Assembly: GCF_000718165.1 (NCBI RefSeq)
Contig: NZ_JOEY01000060.1
Span: 26,989-90,988, forward strand
DNA: 64,000 bases
Reading direction: 5' to 3'
DNA from: Streptomyces fulvoviolaceus
GTDB lineage: Bacteria; Actinomycetota; Actinomycetes; Streptomycetales; Streptomycetaceae
The translations under genes and the position numbers were made by a program. Positions within the stretch are counted from its first letter, which is position 1. Every line of letters begins with the position of its first letter. Below the pieces are notes generated by a model, which ran no database searches, was not told where the DNA came from, and saw only the letters and a list, made by a program, of their open reading frames with translations. Positions 32,697 to 41,256 of this stretch are shown here, in pieces.

Positions 32697-35000
32697 ATGC
32701 CTGACATCGACGAACCGGACCAGAACGAGCTGTCCGTGACGGCTCCCAAGACCTGGGCCACCGGCGCGCCCGCGGTCGTGCACGCGTTGCGGTACGCGCT
32801 GAGCCAGACCTCGCCGAAGCGCACCGCGCTGACCCTCCTCAACATCAACCAGGCGAAGGGTTTCGACTGCCCGGGCTGTGCCTGGCCCGAGCCCGCGCCG
32901 GGCCGGCGGCACCGCAACGAGTACTGCGAGAACGGCGCCAAGCACATCGCCGACGAGGCCACCTCGCGCCGGGTGACCGCCGAGTTCTTCCAGCGGTACT
33001 CGGTGGACGAACTGAGCCGTAAGTCCGACTACTGGCTCAACCAGCAGGGCCGGCTGACCGAGCCGATGGTGCTGCGCGAGGGCGCGGACCACTACGAACC
33101 GATCGGCTGGGACGAGGCGTTGGACCTCCTCGCCCGCGAACTGCGCGCCCTGGACCACCCGGACGAGGCGCTCTTCTACACCTCCGGGCGGCTGGCCAAC
33201 GAACCGGCCTTCCTGCTCCAGCTGTTCGCGCGGGCCTTCGGCACCAACAACCTGCCGGACTGCTCCAACATGTGCCACGAGTCCAGCGGTTCGGCGCTGA
33301 CCGAGACCCTGGGCATCGGCAAGGGCAGTGTCAGCCTCGACGACCTCTACAACGCCGACCTCGTCTTCGTCGTAGGACAGAACCCCGGCACCAACCACCC
33401 GCGCATGCTGTCCGCGCTGGAGGAGACCAAGCTCCGCGGTGGCAGTGTCGTCGCCGTCAATCCGCTGCCCGAGGCGGGACTGCTGCGTTTCAAGCATCCG
33501 CAGAAGGCGCGCGGCGTCATCGGCCGCGGCACCGACATCGCCGACCAGTTCCTGCAGATCCGGCCCGGCGGCGACCTCGCCCTGTTCCAGGCGCTGAACC
33601 TGATGCTGGTCGAGGCGGAGGACAAGGAGCCGGGCACCGTCCTGGACCGGGAGTTCATCGAGGCGCACACCACCGGCTACGACGCGTTCGCCGACCACAT
33701 CCGCGACACGACGTCATGGGACGCGGTCCTGCAGGCGACCGGCCTGAGCCGCGACGAGATCGAGCAGGTGCATCAACGCGTCCTGAAGAGCCGCAGCGTC
33801 ATCGTCTGCTGGGCCATGGGTCTGACCCAGCACAAGCACGGCGTGCCCACCATCAGGGAGGTCGTCAACTTCCTTCTGCTGCGCGGCAACATCGGCCGGC
33901 CGGGCGCGGGTGTGTGCCCGGTCCGCGGGCACAGCAACGTGCAGGGCGACCGCACCATGGGCATCTGGGAACGCATGCCCCAGTTGTTCCTGGACCGGCT
34001 GGGCGAGGAGTTCCGGTTCACCGCGCCGACGGCGCACGGCCTGGACTCCGTCGACTCCATCCGGGCCATGCTCGACGGACGGGCCAAGGTCTTCCTCGGC
34101 GTCGCGGGCAACTTCGTGCGGGCCACGCCCGACAGCGACGTCACCGAGCGCGCCATGCGCAACTGCCGTCTGACCGCGCACATTTCGACCAAGCTCAACC
34201 GGTCCCACGCGGTGTGCGGACGGACCGCGCTGATCCTGCCCACGCTCGGCCGCAGCGACCGGGACGTCCAGGCGGGCGGGGAGCAGTTCATGACGGTCGA
34301 GGACTCCATGAGCAAGGTCCACGCCACCCGCGGCAAGCTCGCTCCCGCGTCCGCACACCTCCTGAGCGAGGTGTCCATCATCAGCCGTCTCGCCCGCAAG
34401 GTCCTGGGGTCCGAACCGGACATCCCCTGGACGGACTTCGAGGCCGACTACGACGTCGTCCGCGACCGCATCGCCCAAGTCGTCGACGGGTTCGAGGACT
34501 TCAACGAGCGGGTCCGGCACCCCGGCGGTTTCCGGCTGCCCAATCCGGTCAACGACAAGGTGTTCCGCACGCCCAGCGGGAAGGCCGTGTTCACGGTCAA
34601 CGACTTCACGATGCTCCAGGCGCCCAAGGGCCATCTGGTCCTGCAGACCCTTCGGTCGCACGACCAGTGGAACACCATTCCCTACGCGATGGACGACCGC
34701 TACCGGGGCATCAAGGGCGGTCGGCGCGTCGTCCTCGTGAACGCGGCCGACCTCACCGACCTCGGCCTCGCGGACGGCAGCCTCGTCGACCTGATCAGCG
34801 TCTGGTCCGACGGCTCGGAACGCCGCGCGGACAGCTTCCGCGTGGTCGCCTATCCCACTCCCCCGGGTTCGGCCGCCGCCTACTACCCCGAGACCAATGT
34901 CCTGGTACCGCTCGACAGCGTCGCGGACATCAGCAACACCCCTACGTCGAAGAGCGTGATCGTCCGCCTGGAGCGGGCGGCGGAGCCGGCACCGGCGTGA
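32697..35000 (+). CDS. FdhF/YdeP-family molybdopterin oxidoreductase
   Basis: The 767-residue protein belongs to the formate dehydrogenase H/YdeP family. The cluster motif region is FDCPGCAWPEP with a later Cys in NEYCENGAKH. Cys193 in NMCHESSG is the probable molybdenum ligand, in place of selenocysteine. No Tat signal or membrane segment is visible. YdeP is linked to acid resistance in E. coli, and other members have unproven formate dehydrogenase activity, so the reaction is not settled. It needs the Mo cofactor made with the moa genes about 4 kb upstream and is probably controlled by the divergent LysR protein. Confidence 0.9.
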   Translation: MPDIDEPDQNELSVTAPKTWATGAPAVVHALRYALSQTSPKRTALTLLNINQAKGFDCPGCAWPEPAPGRRHRNEYCENGAKHIADEATSRRVTAEFFQRYSVDELSRKSDYWLNQQGRLTEPMVLREGADHYEPIGWDEALDLLARELRALDHPDEALFYTSGRLANEPAFLLQLFARAFGTNNLPDCSNMCHESSGSALTETLGIGKGSVSLDDLYNADLVFVVGQNPGTNHPRMLSALEETKLRGGSVVAVNPLPEAGLLRFKHPQKARGVIGRGTDIADQFLQIRPGGDLALFQALNLMLVEAEDKEPGTVLDREFIEAHTTGYDAFADHIRDTTSWDAVLQATGLSRDEIEQVHQRVLKSRSVIVCWAMGLTQHKHGVPTIREVVNFLLLRGNIGRPGAGVCPVRGHSNVQGDRTMGIWERMPQLFLDRLGEEFRFTAPTAHGLDSVDSIRAMLDGRAKVFLGVAGNFVRATPDSDVTERAMRNCRLTAHISTKLNRSHAVCGRTALILPTLGRSDRDVQAGGEQFMTVEDSMSKVHATRGKLAPASAHLLSEVSIISRLARKVLGSEPDIPWTDFEADYDVVRDRIAQVVDGFEDFNERVRHPGGFRLPNPVNDKVFRTPSGKAVFTVNDFTMLQAPKGHLVLQTLRSHDQWNTIPYAMDDRYRGIKGGRRVVLVNAADLTDLGLADGSLVDLISVWSDGSERRADSFRVVAYPTPPGSAAAYYPETNVLVPLDSVADISNTPTSKSVIVRLERAAEPAPA

Positions 35001-35097
35001 GGCCGGCTTGGCCTGCGTGACGTGGTCTCCCCTCGTGCGCGGCGGCGGGCAGCATTCCCGCCCACGTCACCTCCCCCGCACGAGGAGCCGCCCCGTC

Positions 35098-35526
35098 ATG
35101 TGCCGCACCACAGAGCTCACCTCCCGGCGGGCGGTCCTGGGCGCCTTCACCGCCTCCGCCGCGGACGGCGCGTTCACCGAGCACCCCCTCGGCCGCGGCG
35201 ACGCGCCCGGGACACGCACCGGCCACTGGGCACTGGCGGCCTCGGACGGCGGCAGGCTCGCCCTCACGTTCCCCGGTTCGGACCGCCCGGAGCGGGACCT
35301 GGAAGTGCTCCACGTCGACGGCGAGGTGCTGAGAGTCCGGGAGTCCGGGAGTCCGGGAGTCCGGAAATATTGCGCCCCTTCGACCGCACTCCATCCGGCA
35401 CACTCGCCCCCATGGAGACACTCGAGTTCATCCAAACCCTGGAGCAGGATGGCCTGTTGCTGGCCGCGGCCGCCGAGGAGGCCGGCACCGACGCCAAGGT
35501 GCCGACCTGCCCGGAGTGGCAGGTGA
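35098..35526 (+). pseudogene. Probable remnant of a Tat-exported protein
   Basis: A GAGGAG site precedes an ATG encoding MCRTTELTSRRAVLGAFTAS, a twin-arginine-like start, and the next 70 residues look protein-like (GHWALAASDGGRLALTFPG, LEVLHVDGEVL). The frame then enters an 8-bp tandem repeat, continues as low-complexity sequence and overlaps the next gene by over 100 bp. The real gene probably ended, or was broken, at the repeat. Without it, the roughly 400-bp gap between the molybdoenzyme and the next gene holds no other coding signal. Confidence 0.35.
35333..35364. repeat. Four tandem copies of GAGTCCGG
   Basis: The 8-bp unit GAGTCCGG is repeated four times without error. Because 8 is not a multiple of 3, a change in copy number would shift the frame of the Tat-like reading frame that runs through it. 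It lies 47 bp before the start of the next gene. Confidence 0.9.
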
Positions 35527-36143
35527 AGGACCTGGTGCGGCACACCGGGGCGGTGCACCGCTGGGCGGCGTCGTTCGTCGCCGAGCAGGCCACCTCCCCC
35601 CGCCCCTTCGGTGGCCTCCCCGACCTCGACGGCGCCGAGCTGCTGGCCTGGTTCCGGACGGGGCACCGGCATCTCGTCGACACCCTCTCCGCAGCCCGAC
35701 CCGACGTGCAGTGCTGGCAATTCCTGCCCGCTCCGTCGCCGCTCGCGTTCTGGGCGCGGCGGCAGGCGCACGAGACGGCCGTGCACCGGTTCGACGCAGA
35801 GGCCGCGCGCGGTGGCACCCCCGACGAACTCGCCCGGGACTTCGCGGCCGACGGCATCGACGAGTTGTTGCTCGGCTTCCACGCCCGCTCCAGGAGCAGG
35901 GTCCGCAGCGAGGTGCCCCGGGTACTGCGGGTACGGGCGACGGACGCGGACGGCGCCGTGTGGACCGTACGACTGACGCAGGAACCGCCCGCGGCCGTTC
36001 GGAACGACGTCGGGGACGCCGACTGCGAACTGGCCGGACCCGCCGCGCGGTTGTATCTCTCGCTGTGGAACCGGCTGCCGTTCCCGAGCCTCACCGGGGA
36101 CGCGTCGGTCGCCGAGCTGTGGCGGGAGAAGTCCGCCGTGTGA
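35412..36143 (+). CDS. Maleylpyruvate isomerase-family mycothiol-dependent enzyme
   Basis: The 243-residue protein has the DinB-like four-helix domain of this actinobacterial family: residues 30-55 read PTCPEWQVKDLVRHTGAVHR with one His ligand, a second region reads RRQAHETAVHRFDAE, and a C-terminal MDMPI domain follows (VGDADCELAGPAARLYLSLW). Family members use mycothiol or bind metal, and functions range from maleylpyruvate isomerisation to thiol transfer. The start is ATG, giving METLEFIQTL. No pathway neighbours reveal the substrate. Confidence 0.88.
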   Translation: METLEFIQTLEQDGLLLAAAAEEAGTDAKVPTCPEWQVKDLVRHTGAVHRWAASFVAEQATSPRPFGGLPDLDGAELLAWFRTGHRHLVDTLSAARPDVQCWQFLPAPSPLAFWARRQAHETAVHRFDAEAARGGTPDELARDFAADGIDELLLGFHARSRSRVRSEVPRVLRVRATDADGAVWTVRLTQEPPAAVRNDVGDADCELAGPAARLYLSLWNRLPFPSLTGDASVAELWREKSAV

Positions 36144-36157
36144 TCCGCGAGCCCGGC

Positions 36158-36538
36158 TCAGTCCGTGGCCAGCATCCGGGTCAACACCGCGCGCTGCACC
36201 GGGAGTACGTCGCCGTGCAGCGCGCGCCCCCGCTCGGTGAGCGCCACACGGACGCCCCGGCGGTCCTCCGCACACATGGCGCGTTCGACGAGCCCGTCCT
36301 TCTCCAGCCGGGCGATCAGCCGCGACAGCGCGCTCTGGCTGAGATGGACCCGCTCGGAGATCTCCTGCACGCGGTAGGCACAGGAGTCGCCGGACAGCAC
36401 GTCCAGTACCTCGAAGTCGCTGGCGCACAGGCCGTGTTGGTGCAGCGCGCGGTCGAGTTCGCACTGTGTGCGGGCATGCAGCGCCAGGATGTCCCGCCAC
36501 TGTTCCGCGAGTGCCTGTTCGACCTTCTTCGCCGCCAT
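36158..36538 (-). CDS. MarR-family transcriptional regulator
   Basis: The 126-residue winged-helix protein contains VQEISERVHLSQSALSRLIARLEKDGLVERA and the wing AEDRRGVRVALTERGRAL, typical of MarR. It is divergent from an MFS exporter and is presumably its repressor. AT-rich palindromes lie in the shared promoter. The ATG giving MAAKKVEQAL is chosen over longer in-frame starts that run into the palindromes. Confidence 0.92.
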   Translation of the reverse strand: MAAKKVEQALAEQWRDILALHARTQCELDRALHQHGLCASDFEVLDVLSGDSCAYRVQEISERVHLSQSALSRLIARLEKDGLVERAMCAEDRRGVRVALTERGRALHGDVLPVQRAVLTRMLATD

Positions 36539-36567
36539 GGGCGCACCGTAGCAGAGGAGCGAGTTTA

Positions 36568-36603
36568 TTGCATCGGAATTAAATGCATTTGCATTCGATG
36601 CAT
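36568..36603. promoter_or_regulatory. Nested palindromes in the MarR/MFS promoter
   Basis: AAATGCATTT (36581-36590) is a perfect 10-bp palindrome. Outside it, TGCATCG and CGATGCA form a second inverted pair about 20 bp apart, and TTGCATT provides a further half-site. The AT-rich block sits 30 bp upstream of the MarR start and 21 bp before the MFS start, so binding would block both promoters. Confidence 0.65.
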
Positions 36604-36623
36604 GCGCATGTAGTGTCTCCGGC

Positions 36624-38099
36624 ATGACCTCTCCGCTCACCACCCCCGCATCTGAGGGACATTGGACACCCCGGCTGTGGGGCACCCTGCTGGTGCTGTG
36701 CGCCGCGATGTTCCTGGACGCGCTGGACGTGTCGATGGTCGGCGTCGCACTGCCGTCCATCGGCTCCGACCTCGGCCTGTCGACCTCGACGCTGCAATGG
36801 ATCGTCAGCGGCTACATCCTCGGCTACGGCGGACTGCTGCTCCTCGGCGGACGGACCGCCGACCTGCTCGGCCGGCGTCAGGTATTCCTGGTGGCCCTCG
36901 GCGTCTTCGCGCTCGCCTCGCTGCTCGGCGGGCTCGTCGACTCGGGCCCGCTGCTGATCGCCAGCCGCTTCATCAAGGGCCTGAGCGCGGCGTTCACGGC
37001 GCCCGCCGGTCTGTCGATCATCACCACGACCTTCCCGGAGGGCCCGCTGCGCAACCGCGCCCTCTCCATCTACACCACCTGCGCGGCCACCGGTTTCTCG
37101 ATGGGCCTGGTGCTCTCCGGCCTGCTCACCGAGGCCAGTTGGCGCCTGACCATGCTGCTGCCCGCGCCGATCGCCCTCATCGCACTGTTCGCCGGCCTGA
37201 AGCTGCTGCCGCGCAGCGAACGCGAGAAGGACCACAACGGCTACGACATCCCCGGCGCCGTCCTCGGCACCGCGTCGATGCTGCTGCTCGTCTTCACCGT
37301 CGTCCAGGCGCCGGAAGCCGGCTGGGCGTCGGCACGCACCCTGCTGTCCTTCCTCGCCGTCGCCTTGCTGCTCACCGTCTTCGTCCTGGTCGAGCGGCGC
37401 TCGGCGGGTCCGCTGATCCGGCTCGGCGTACTGCGCTCCGGCACCCAGATCCGGGCCCAGCTCGGCGCGATGGCCTTCTTCGGGTCGTACGTCGGCTTCC
37501 AGTTCCTGGTCACCCTGTACATGCAGTCGCTGCTCGGCTGGTCGGCGCTGCACACCGCGCTCGCCTTCCTGCCCGCGGGCGCGCTGGTGGCGGCGTCCTC
37601 GACGAAGATGGGCGCGATCGTCGACCGGTTCGGCACCCAGCGGCTGATCGCGGCCGGCTTCGCACTGATGGTCGTCGGGTACGCACTGTTCCTGCGGGTC
37701 GACCTCGACCCCGTGTACGCCGCCGTCATCCTGCCCTCGATGCTGCTCATCGGCGCGGCCTGCGCCCTGGTCTTCCCCTCGCTCAACATCCAGGCCACCA
37801 ACGGCGTCGAGGACCACGAACAGGGCATGGTCTCCGGGCTGCTCAACACCTCGGTCCAGGTGGGCGGTGCGATCTTCCTGGCGATCGTGACGGCGGTGGT
37901 GACCGCGGGCGCCTCGGAGAACGCCGGCCCGCAGGCCGTCCTCGACAGCTACCGGCCCGGGTTCGTCGTGGTGACGGGCATCGCCGTGGTCGGGCTGCTG
38001 ATCACCCTCACGGGACTGCGCACCCGGCGTGCACAGCCGCCCGTGGTGGTCGCCAAGTCCACTGTGCAGGAGGCGGAGCGCGTATCCGTGAGCGACTAG
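36624..38099 (+). CDS. MFS transporter, EmrB/QacA (DHA2) family
   Basis: The 491-residue protein has 14 predicted membrane segments and the family motifs LDALDVSMVGVALPSIG in segment 1, QWIVSGYILGYGGLLLLGGR and the motif-A loop GRTADLLGRRQVFL. Members export drugs or metabolites by proton antiport. The divergent MarR gene and shared palindromes suggest induction by the exported compound. A strong hairpin follows the stop. Confidence 0.92.
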   Translation: MTSPLTTPASEGHWTPRLWGTLLVLCAAMFLDALDVSMVGVALPSIGSDLGLSTSTLQWIVSGYILGYGGLLLLGGRTADLLGRRQVFLVALGVFALASLLGGLVDSGPLLIASRFIKGLSAAFTAPAGLSIITTTFPEGPLRNRALSIYTTCAATGFSMGLVLSGLLTEASWRLTMLLPAPIALIALFAGLKLLPRSEREKDHNGYDIPGAVLGTASMLLLVFTVVQAPEAGWASARTLLSFLAVALLLTVFVLVERRSAGPLIRLGVLRSGTQIRAQLGAMAFFGSYVGFQFLVTLYMQSLLGWSALHTALAFLPAGALVAASSTKMGAIVDRFGTQRLIAAGFALMVVGYALFLRVDLDPVYAAVILPSMLLIGAACALVFPSLNIQATNGVEDHEQGMVSGLLNTSVQVGGAIFLAIVTAVVTAGASENAGPQAVLDSYRPGFVVVTGIAVVGLLITLTGLRTRRAQPPVVVAKSTVQEAERVSVSD

Positions 38100-38127
38100 T
38101 ACGCGCCCAGGGGGACGCCTCCGACAC

Positions 38128-38165
38128 GTGCGCCCGGCGGAGCCTGCTTGCTCCGCCGGGCGCAC
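38128..38165 (+). terminator. Strong hairpin terminator after MFS gene
   Basis: GTGCGCCCGGCGGAGC and GCTCCGCCGGGCGCAC form a perfect 16-bp stem with a 6-nt loop (CTGCTT). It is 28 bp downstream of the MFS stop. Confidence 0.9.
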
Positions 38166-38183
38166 GGCTGTGAGACTTCGGGG

Positions 38184-38471
38184 ATGAGTGGTTACGGGGG
38201 ACGGCGCGGCCAGGCCGAGCGGGATGCGATGACCGTCGAGATCGGGTACGCGTTGGTCAGCGCGGCGTTCGCGGCGGCGGTGCTGTTCGGGGCGGTGGCC
38301 GGTCCGGCGCTGCTGTTCGATCTGCCGTACACCCTGGAGCTGTTGCTGGTGCGTACCGGCCTCGTGCTCGCGCCCGTGCTCTTCGTCGCCCGGGTGATCA
38401 GTGTGCTGGTCCGCTTCCGGGACGGCCGGTCTCAGCCCAGCCAGCCCGGCCGCACCAATCCCGACTCGTAG
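38184..38471 (+). CDS. Small membrane protein, DUF6332-like
   Basis: The 95-residue protein has two hydrophobic helices (YALVSAAFAAAVLFGAVAG and LVRTGLVLAPVLFVARVISV) linked by a short loop, which matches the small DUF6332 proteins of Streptomyces. A shorter start at MTVEIG is possible. The gene converges on the response regulator and overlaps it by 40 bp. Function unknown. Confidence 0.65.
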   Translation: MSGYGGRRGQAERDAMTVEIGYALVSAAFAAAVLFGAVAGPALLFDLPYTLELLLVRTGLVLAPVLFVARVISVLVRFRDGRSQPSQPGRTNPDS

Positions 38472-39097
38472 GCCAGCACGACGAGTTGGGCCCGGTCCCG
38501 AGCGCCCAGCTTGACCATGGTGCGGCTGACGTGGGTCTTCGCGGTGAGCGGGCTGACGACCAGGCGGCGGGCGATCTCCTCGTTGGACAGGCCGATGCCG
38601 ACCAGGGCCATCACCTCCCGTTCCCGCTCGGTGAGTTCGGCGAGGGCGTCGCCGGTCGCGGGCTCCTTTGACCGAGCCGCGAACTCGGCGATCAGACGGC
38701 GGGTCACACCGGGCGACAGCAGGGCGTCGCCCCCGACCACCGACCGTACGGCGCGCAGGAGTTCCTCCGGCTCGGTGTCCTTGACCAGGAACCCGGAGGC
38801 GCCCGAACGGATCGCCTCGAAGACGTACTCGTCGAGTTCGAAGGTGGTGAGCATGACCACCTTGACCTCATGAAGGGCCACGTCCTCGGTGATGCGCCGG
38901 GTCGCGGCCAGCCCGTCCAGCGTCGGCATCCGGATGTCCATCAGGACGACGTCGGGCCGCAGTTCGCGCACCTTGCGCAGTGCCTCCTCGCCGTCGGAGG
39001 CCTCCCCGGCCACCTCGATGTCGGGCTGCGCGTCGAGCAGCGCCCGGAAGCCGGCCCGCACGAGTGACTGGTCGTCGGCGAGCAGTACGCGGATCAC
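38432..39097 (-). CDS. Two-component response regulator, NarL/LuxR type
   Basis: The 221-residue regulator has a receiver domain (IRVLLADDQSLVRAGF, phosphoacceptor Asp in DVVLMDIRMPT, conserved Lys in FLVKDTEPEE) and a C-terminal LuxR helix-turn-helix (LTEREREVMALVGIGLSNEE, VSPLTAKTHVSRTMVKLGA). Its GTG overlaps the histidine kinase stop by 4 bp, so the pair is translated together. Confidence 0.95.
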   Translation of the reverse strand: MIRVLLADDQSLVRAGFRALLDAQPDIEVAGEASDGEEALRKVRELRPDVVLMDIRMPTLDGLAATRRITEDVALHEVKVVMLTTFELDEYVFEAIRSGASGFLVKDTEPEELLRAVRSVVGGDALLSPGVTRRLIAEFAARSKEPATGDALAELTEREREVMALVGIGLSNEEIARRLVVSPLTAKTHVSRTMVKLGARDRAQLVVLAYESGLVRPGWLG

Positions 39098-40311
39098 CGG
39101 TCGTCCTCCTTGGCCTTGGCCTTCGCCTTCGCGGGCAGTACGGCGAGCACCCGGAACCCTCCGTCGGGGCGCGGTCCCGCCTCGATCGTGCCACCCAGGG
39201 CGGCGGCCCGCTCCCGCATTCCGGCCAGACCGTTCCCGCTGCCGCCCGCGTCGGCTCCGGTCGCGGGTCCGTCGTCGTCGATACGGAGTCGTAGCGCGCC
39301 CCCGTCGTGATCGAGCCGCACGCGCGCGTGCCGCGAGCCCGAGTGCCGTACGACGTTGGTGAGGGCCTCCTGGACGATGCGGAACGCCGCGAGATCCGTG
39401 CCGGGCGCGAGGTGCGGCGGCACTCCCTCCACCTCGACCGTGAGGCCCGCGCTCGCCGCCTGGGCCGCCAGCTCGGGCAGCCGGTCGAGGCCGGGCGCCG
39501 GAGCGCGCGGCGCGTCACCCGGCGTGCGCAGCGTGTCGAGCACCTGGCGCACCTCGCCGAGCGCCTCCTTGCTCGCGGCCTTGATGGTGGTGAGCGCCGT
39601 GCGCGCCTGCTCGGGGTCGGTGTCGAGGAGCGCGAGGCCGACGCCCGCCTGCACGTTGATGACCGAGATGCTGTGCGCGAGCACGTCGTGCAGTTCGCGG
39701 GCGATCCGCAGCCGTTCCTCGTCGGCGCGCCGACGCGCGGCCTGGGCGCGCTCGGCCCGGTCACGGGCCCACTGCTCGCGGCGGGTCCGGACCAGTTCCG
39801 ACACGGCGACGATCGTGATCATCCAGGCGGCGACCACGCCCTCCTGTCCCCAGGAGGCGGCGGAGTCACCGGACGGCGGCAGCCACCGGTACAGCCAGTG
39901 CGCAAGCAGTACGTGCCCGGCCCAGAGCATCCCCAGCGCCGCCCAGGCGGCTCTACGGTGCCCCGCGACGATGGCGCTGAAGCAGGCCAGGGCGACGGTC
40001 ACGAAGACCGGCCCGTACGGGTACCCGGCGCCCAGATACAGCATCGCGGCCGCCGCCGTACCGAACACGACGAGCACCGGATACCGCCTACGCCACAGCA
40101 GCAGCGCCGAGCCGACGAACAGCAGCACCCGCGCGAAGAAGTCGAGGTCGGCTCGCTCACCCACCTGCTGATGGGCCGCGAAGTGCGACCCGACCAGCAC
40201 GAAGACGGTGATCAGCACGGTGGACCGCCAGGGCCACCGCGCCCCTTGGACGTCCTCACCCCAGCGGTTCCACCACGGCGGGCCGCCGCCTCGTACGTGC
40301 TGCTCATCCAT
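39094..40311 (-). CDS. Sensor histidine kinase, HisKA_3 type
   Basis: The 405-residue kinase has five or six N-terminal membrane helices (about residues 25-165) with little external loop. A coiled segment rich in Arg/Ala follows, then the H-box ARELHDVLAHSISVINVQ, and a GHKL ATPase domain with the N-box VQEALTNVVRHSGS and G-box GNGLAGMRERA. This is the usual Streptomyces partner of NarL regulators. A longer start seven codons upstream exists. The signal sensed is unknown and probably membrane-linked. Confidence 0.93.
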   Translation of the reverse strand: MDEQHVRGGGPPWWNRWGEDVQGARWPWRSTVLITVFVLVGSHFAAHQQVGERADLDFFARVLLFVGSALLLWRRRYPVLVVFGTAAAAMLYLGAGYPYGPVFVTVALACFSAIVAGHRRAAWAALGMLWAGHVLLAHWLYRWLPPSGDSAASWGQEGVVAAWMITIVAVSELVRTRREQWARDRAERAQAARRRADEERLRIARELHDVLAHSISVINVQAGVGLALLDTDPEQARTALTTIKAASKEALGEVRQVLDTLRTPGDAPRAPAPGLDRLPELAAQAASAGLTVEVEGVPPHLAPGTDLAAFRIVQEALTNVVRHSGSRHARVRLDHDGGALRLRIDDDGPATGADAGGSGNGLAGMRERAAALGGTIEAGPRPDGGFRVLAVLPAKAKAKAKEDDR

Positions 40312-40400
40312 GAGCGCCACGCTAGACGCCACGAGGCCGGCAGGGCGTCACCCGAGCGTGGTGATCACGGGTACTCCCCGCGAAGTACGTCGGACATCTG

Positions 40401-41090
40401 TTACTTGAGGCCCACCCCGTGCGCGAGCCGCTCCACCGCATGCCGGAAGAACGGCTCGCGGTCCTCCACCACCCGGTTGAACTGGCCGAACAGCTCGAAG
40501 CCGACGAGGCCGTACAGCTGGGCCCAGGAGGCGACGAGTGCGGTGACCGCCTCGGGCGGGAGGTCGGGGGCGAGGTCGGCGGTCATGCGGTCGGCCTCGG
40601 GGTGCAGGTCGGCGGGGAGTGGGGAGTTGGTCAGGCCGGGGCCCTGGTGGGCGTCGCGGACGATGGCGATGAGGAGGAGGCCCACGCGGGCGGCGGCGGG
40701 AACGGTCGTCTGCGGGGCCGTGTAGCCGGGGACCGGCGAGCCGTAGATCAGCGCGTACTCGTGCGGATGCCCGAGCGCCCAGGCCCGTACGGCTTCGCAC
40801 ACCGCGATCCAGCGCCGGACGTGCCCGGCGTCGGCGACCGCGTCATGCGCCGCCTCCGCCGCCTCACCGAGGGAGTTGTAGGCGTCGATGATGAGCGCGG
40901 TCAGCAGTTCGTCGCGGCTGGGGAAGTAGCGGTAGAGCGCGGAGGACACCATGCCGAGCTCGCGGGCCACGGCCCGCAGCGAGAGCTTGGCGGCGCCTTC
41001 GGCCGCGAGCTGTCTGCGGGCCTCGTCCTTGATGGCCGCGGTGACTTCGATGCGGGCTCGGGCACGGGCGCCTTGTGGGGTGCTGCTCAT
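40401..41090 (-). CDS. TetR-family transcriptional regulator
   Basis: The 229-residue protein has the TetR helix-turn-helix (IEVTAAIKDEARRQLAAEGA, LSLRAVARELGMVSSALYRY, FPSRDELLTALI) and a C-terminal TetR_C_13-type ligand domain. It diverges from a deazaflavin-type oxidoreductase. The shared promoter has several GAGAGCA-type sites, so it probably represses both genes. The ATG giving MSSTPQGARAR is chosen because upstream sequence is the operator region. Confidence 0.92.
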   Translation of the reverse strand: MSSTPQGARARARIEVTAAIKDEARRQLAAEGAAKLSLRAVARELGMVSSALYRYFPSRDELLTALIIDAYNSLGEAAEAAHDAVADAGHVRRWIAVCEAVRAWALGHPHEYALIYGSPVPGYTAPQTTVPAAARVGLLLIAIVRDAHQGPGLTNSPLPADLHPEADRMTADLAPDLPPEAVTALVASWAQLYGLVGFELFGQFNRVVEDREPFFRHAVERLAHGVGLK

Positions 41091-41111
41091 GCAGGGCAGT
41101 GTCCCATGAAT

Positions 41112-41237
41112 CCAGAGCAGTGCACACAAACGAGAGCAGCAATCTAAAAAGAGAGCACTGCTCTTGCTTTGGATCACCGATCTCGTGCACACTCATTCCA
41201 AGCGAGAGCACCGCACTCGAACGAGAGCACCGCTCTC
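41112..41237. promoter_or_regulatory. Cluster of GAGAGCA operator-like sites
   Basis: Five GAGAGCA or AGAGCA elements occur within 126 bp. The best are AGAGCACTGCTCT (41152-41164, 6-bp perfect arms) and GAGAGCACCGCTCTC (41223-41237, 6-bp perfect arms). Imperfect copies lie at about 41114, 41132 and 41204. They fill the region between the TetR gene and the oxidoreductase, consistent with cooperative binding. Confidence 0.7.
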
Positions 41238-41256
41238 CGTATCCGTGGGGGTCACC

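Noticed and set aside
35333..35364. Tandem GAGTCCGG repeats as a CRISPR-like array
   Set aside because: Units are only 8 bp, have no spacers and no cas genes are present.
36579..38165. Minus-strand frame opposite the MFS exporter
   Set aside because: Gln/Asp/Arg-rich low-complexity product caused by reading the reverse of hydrophobic GC-rich codons.
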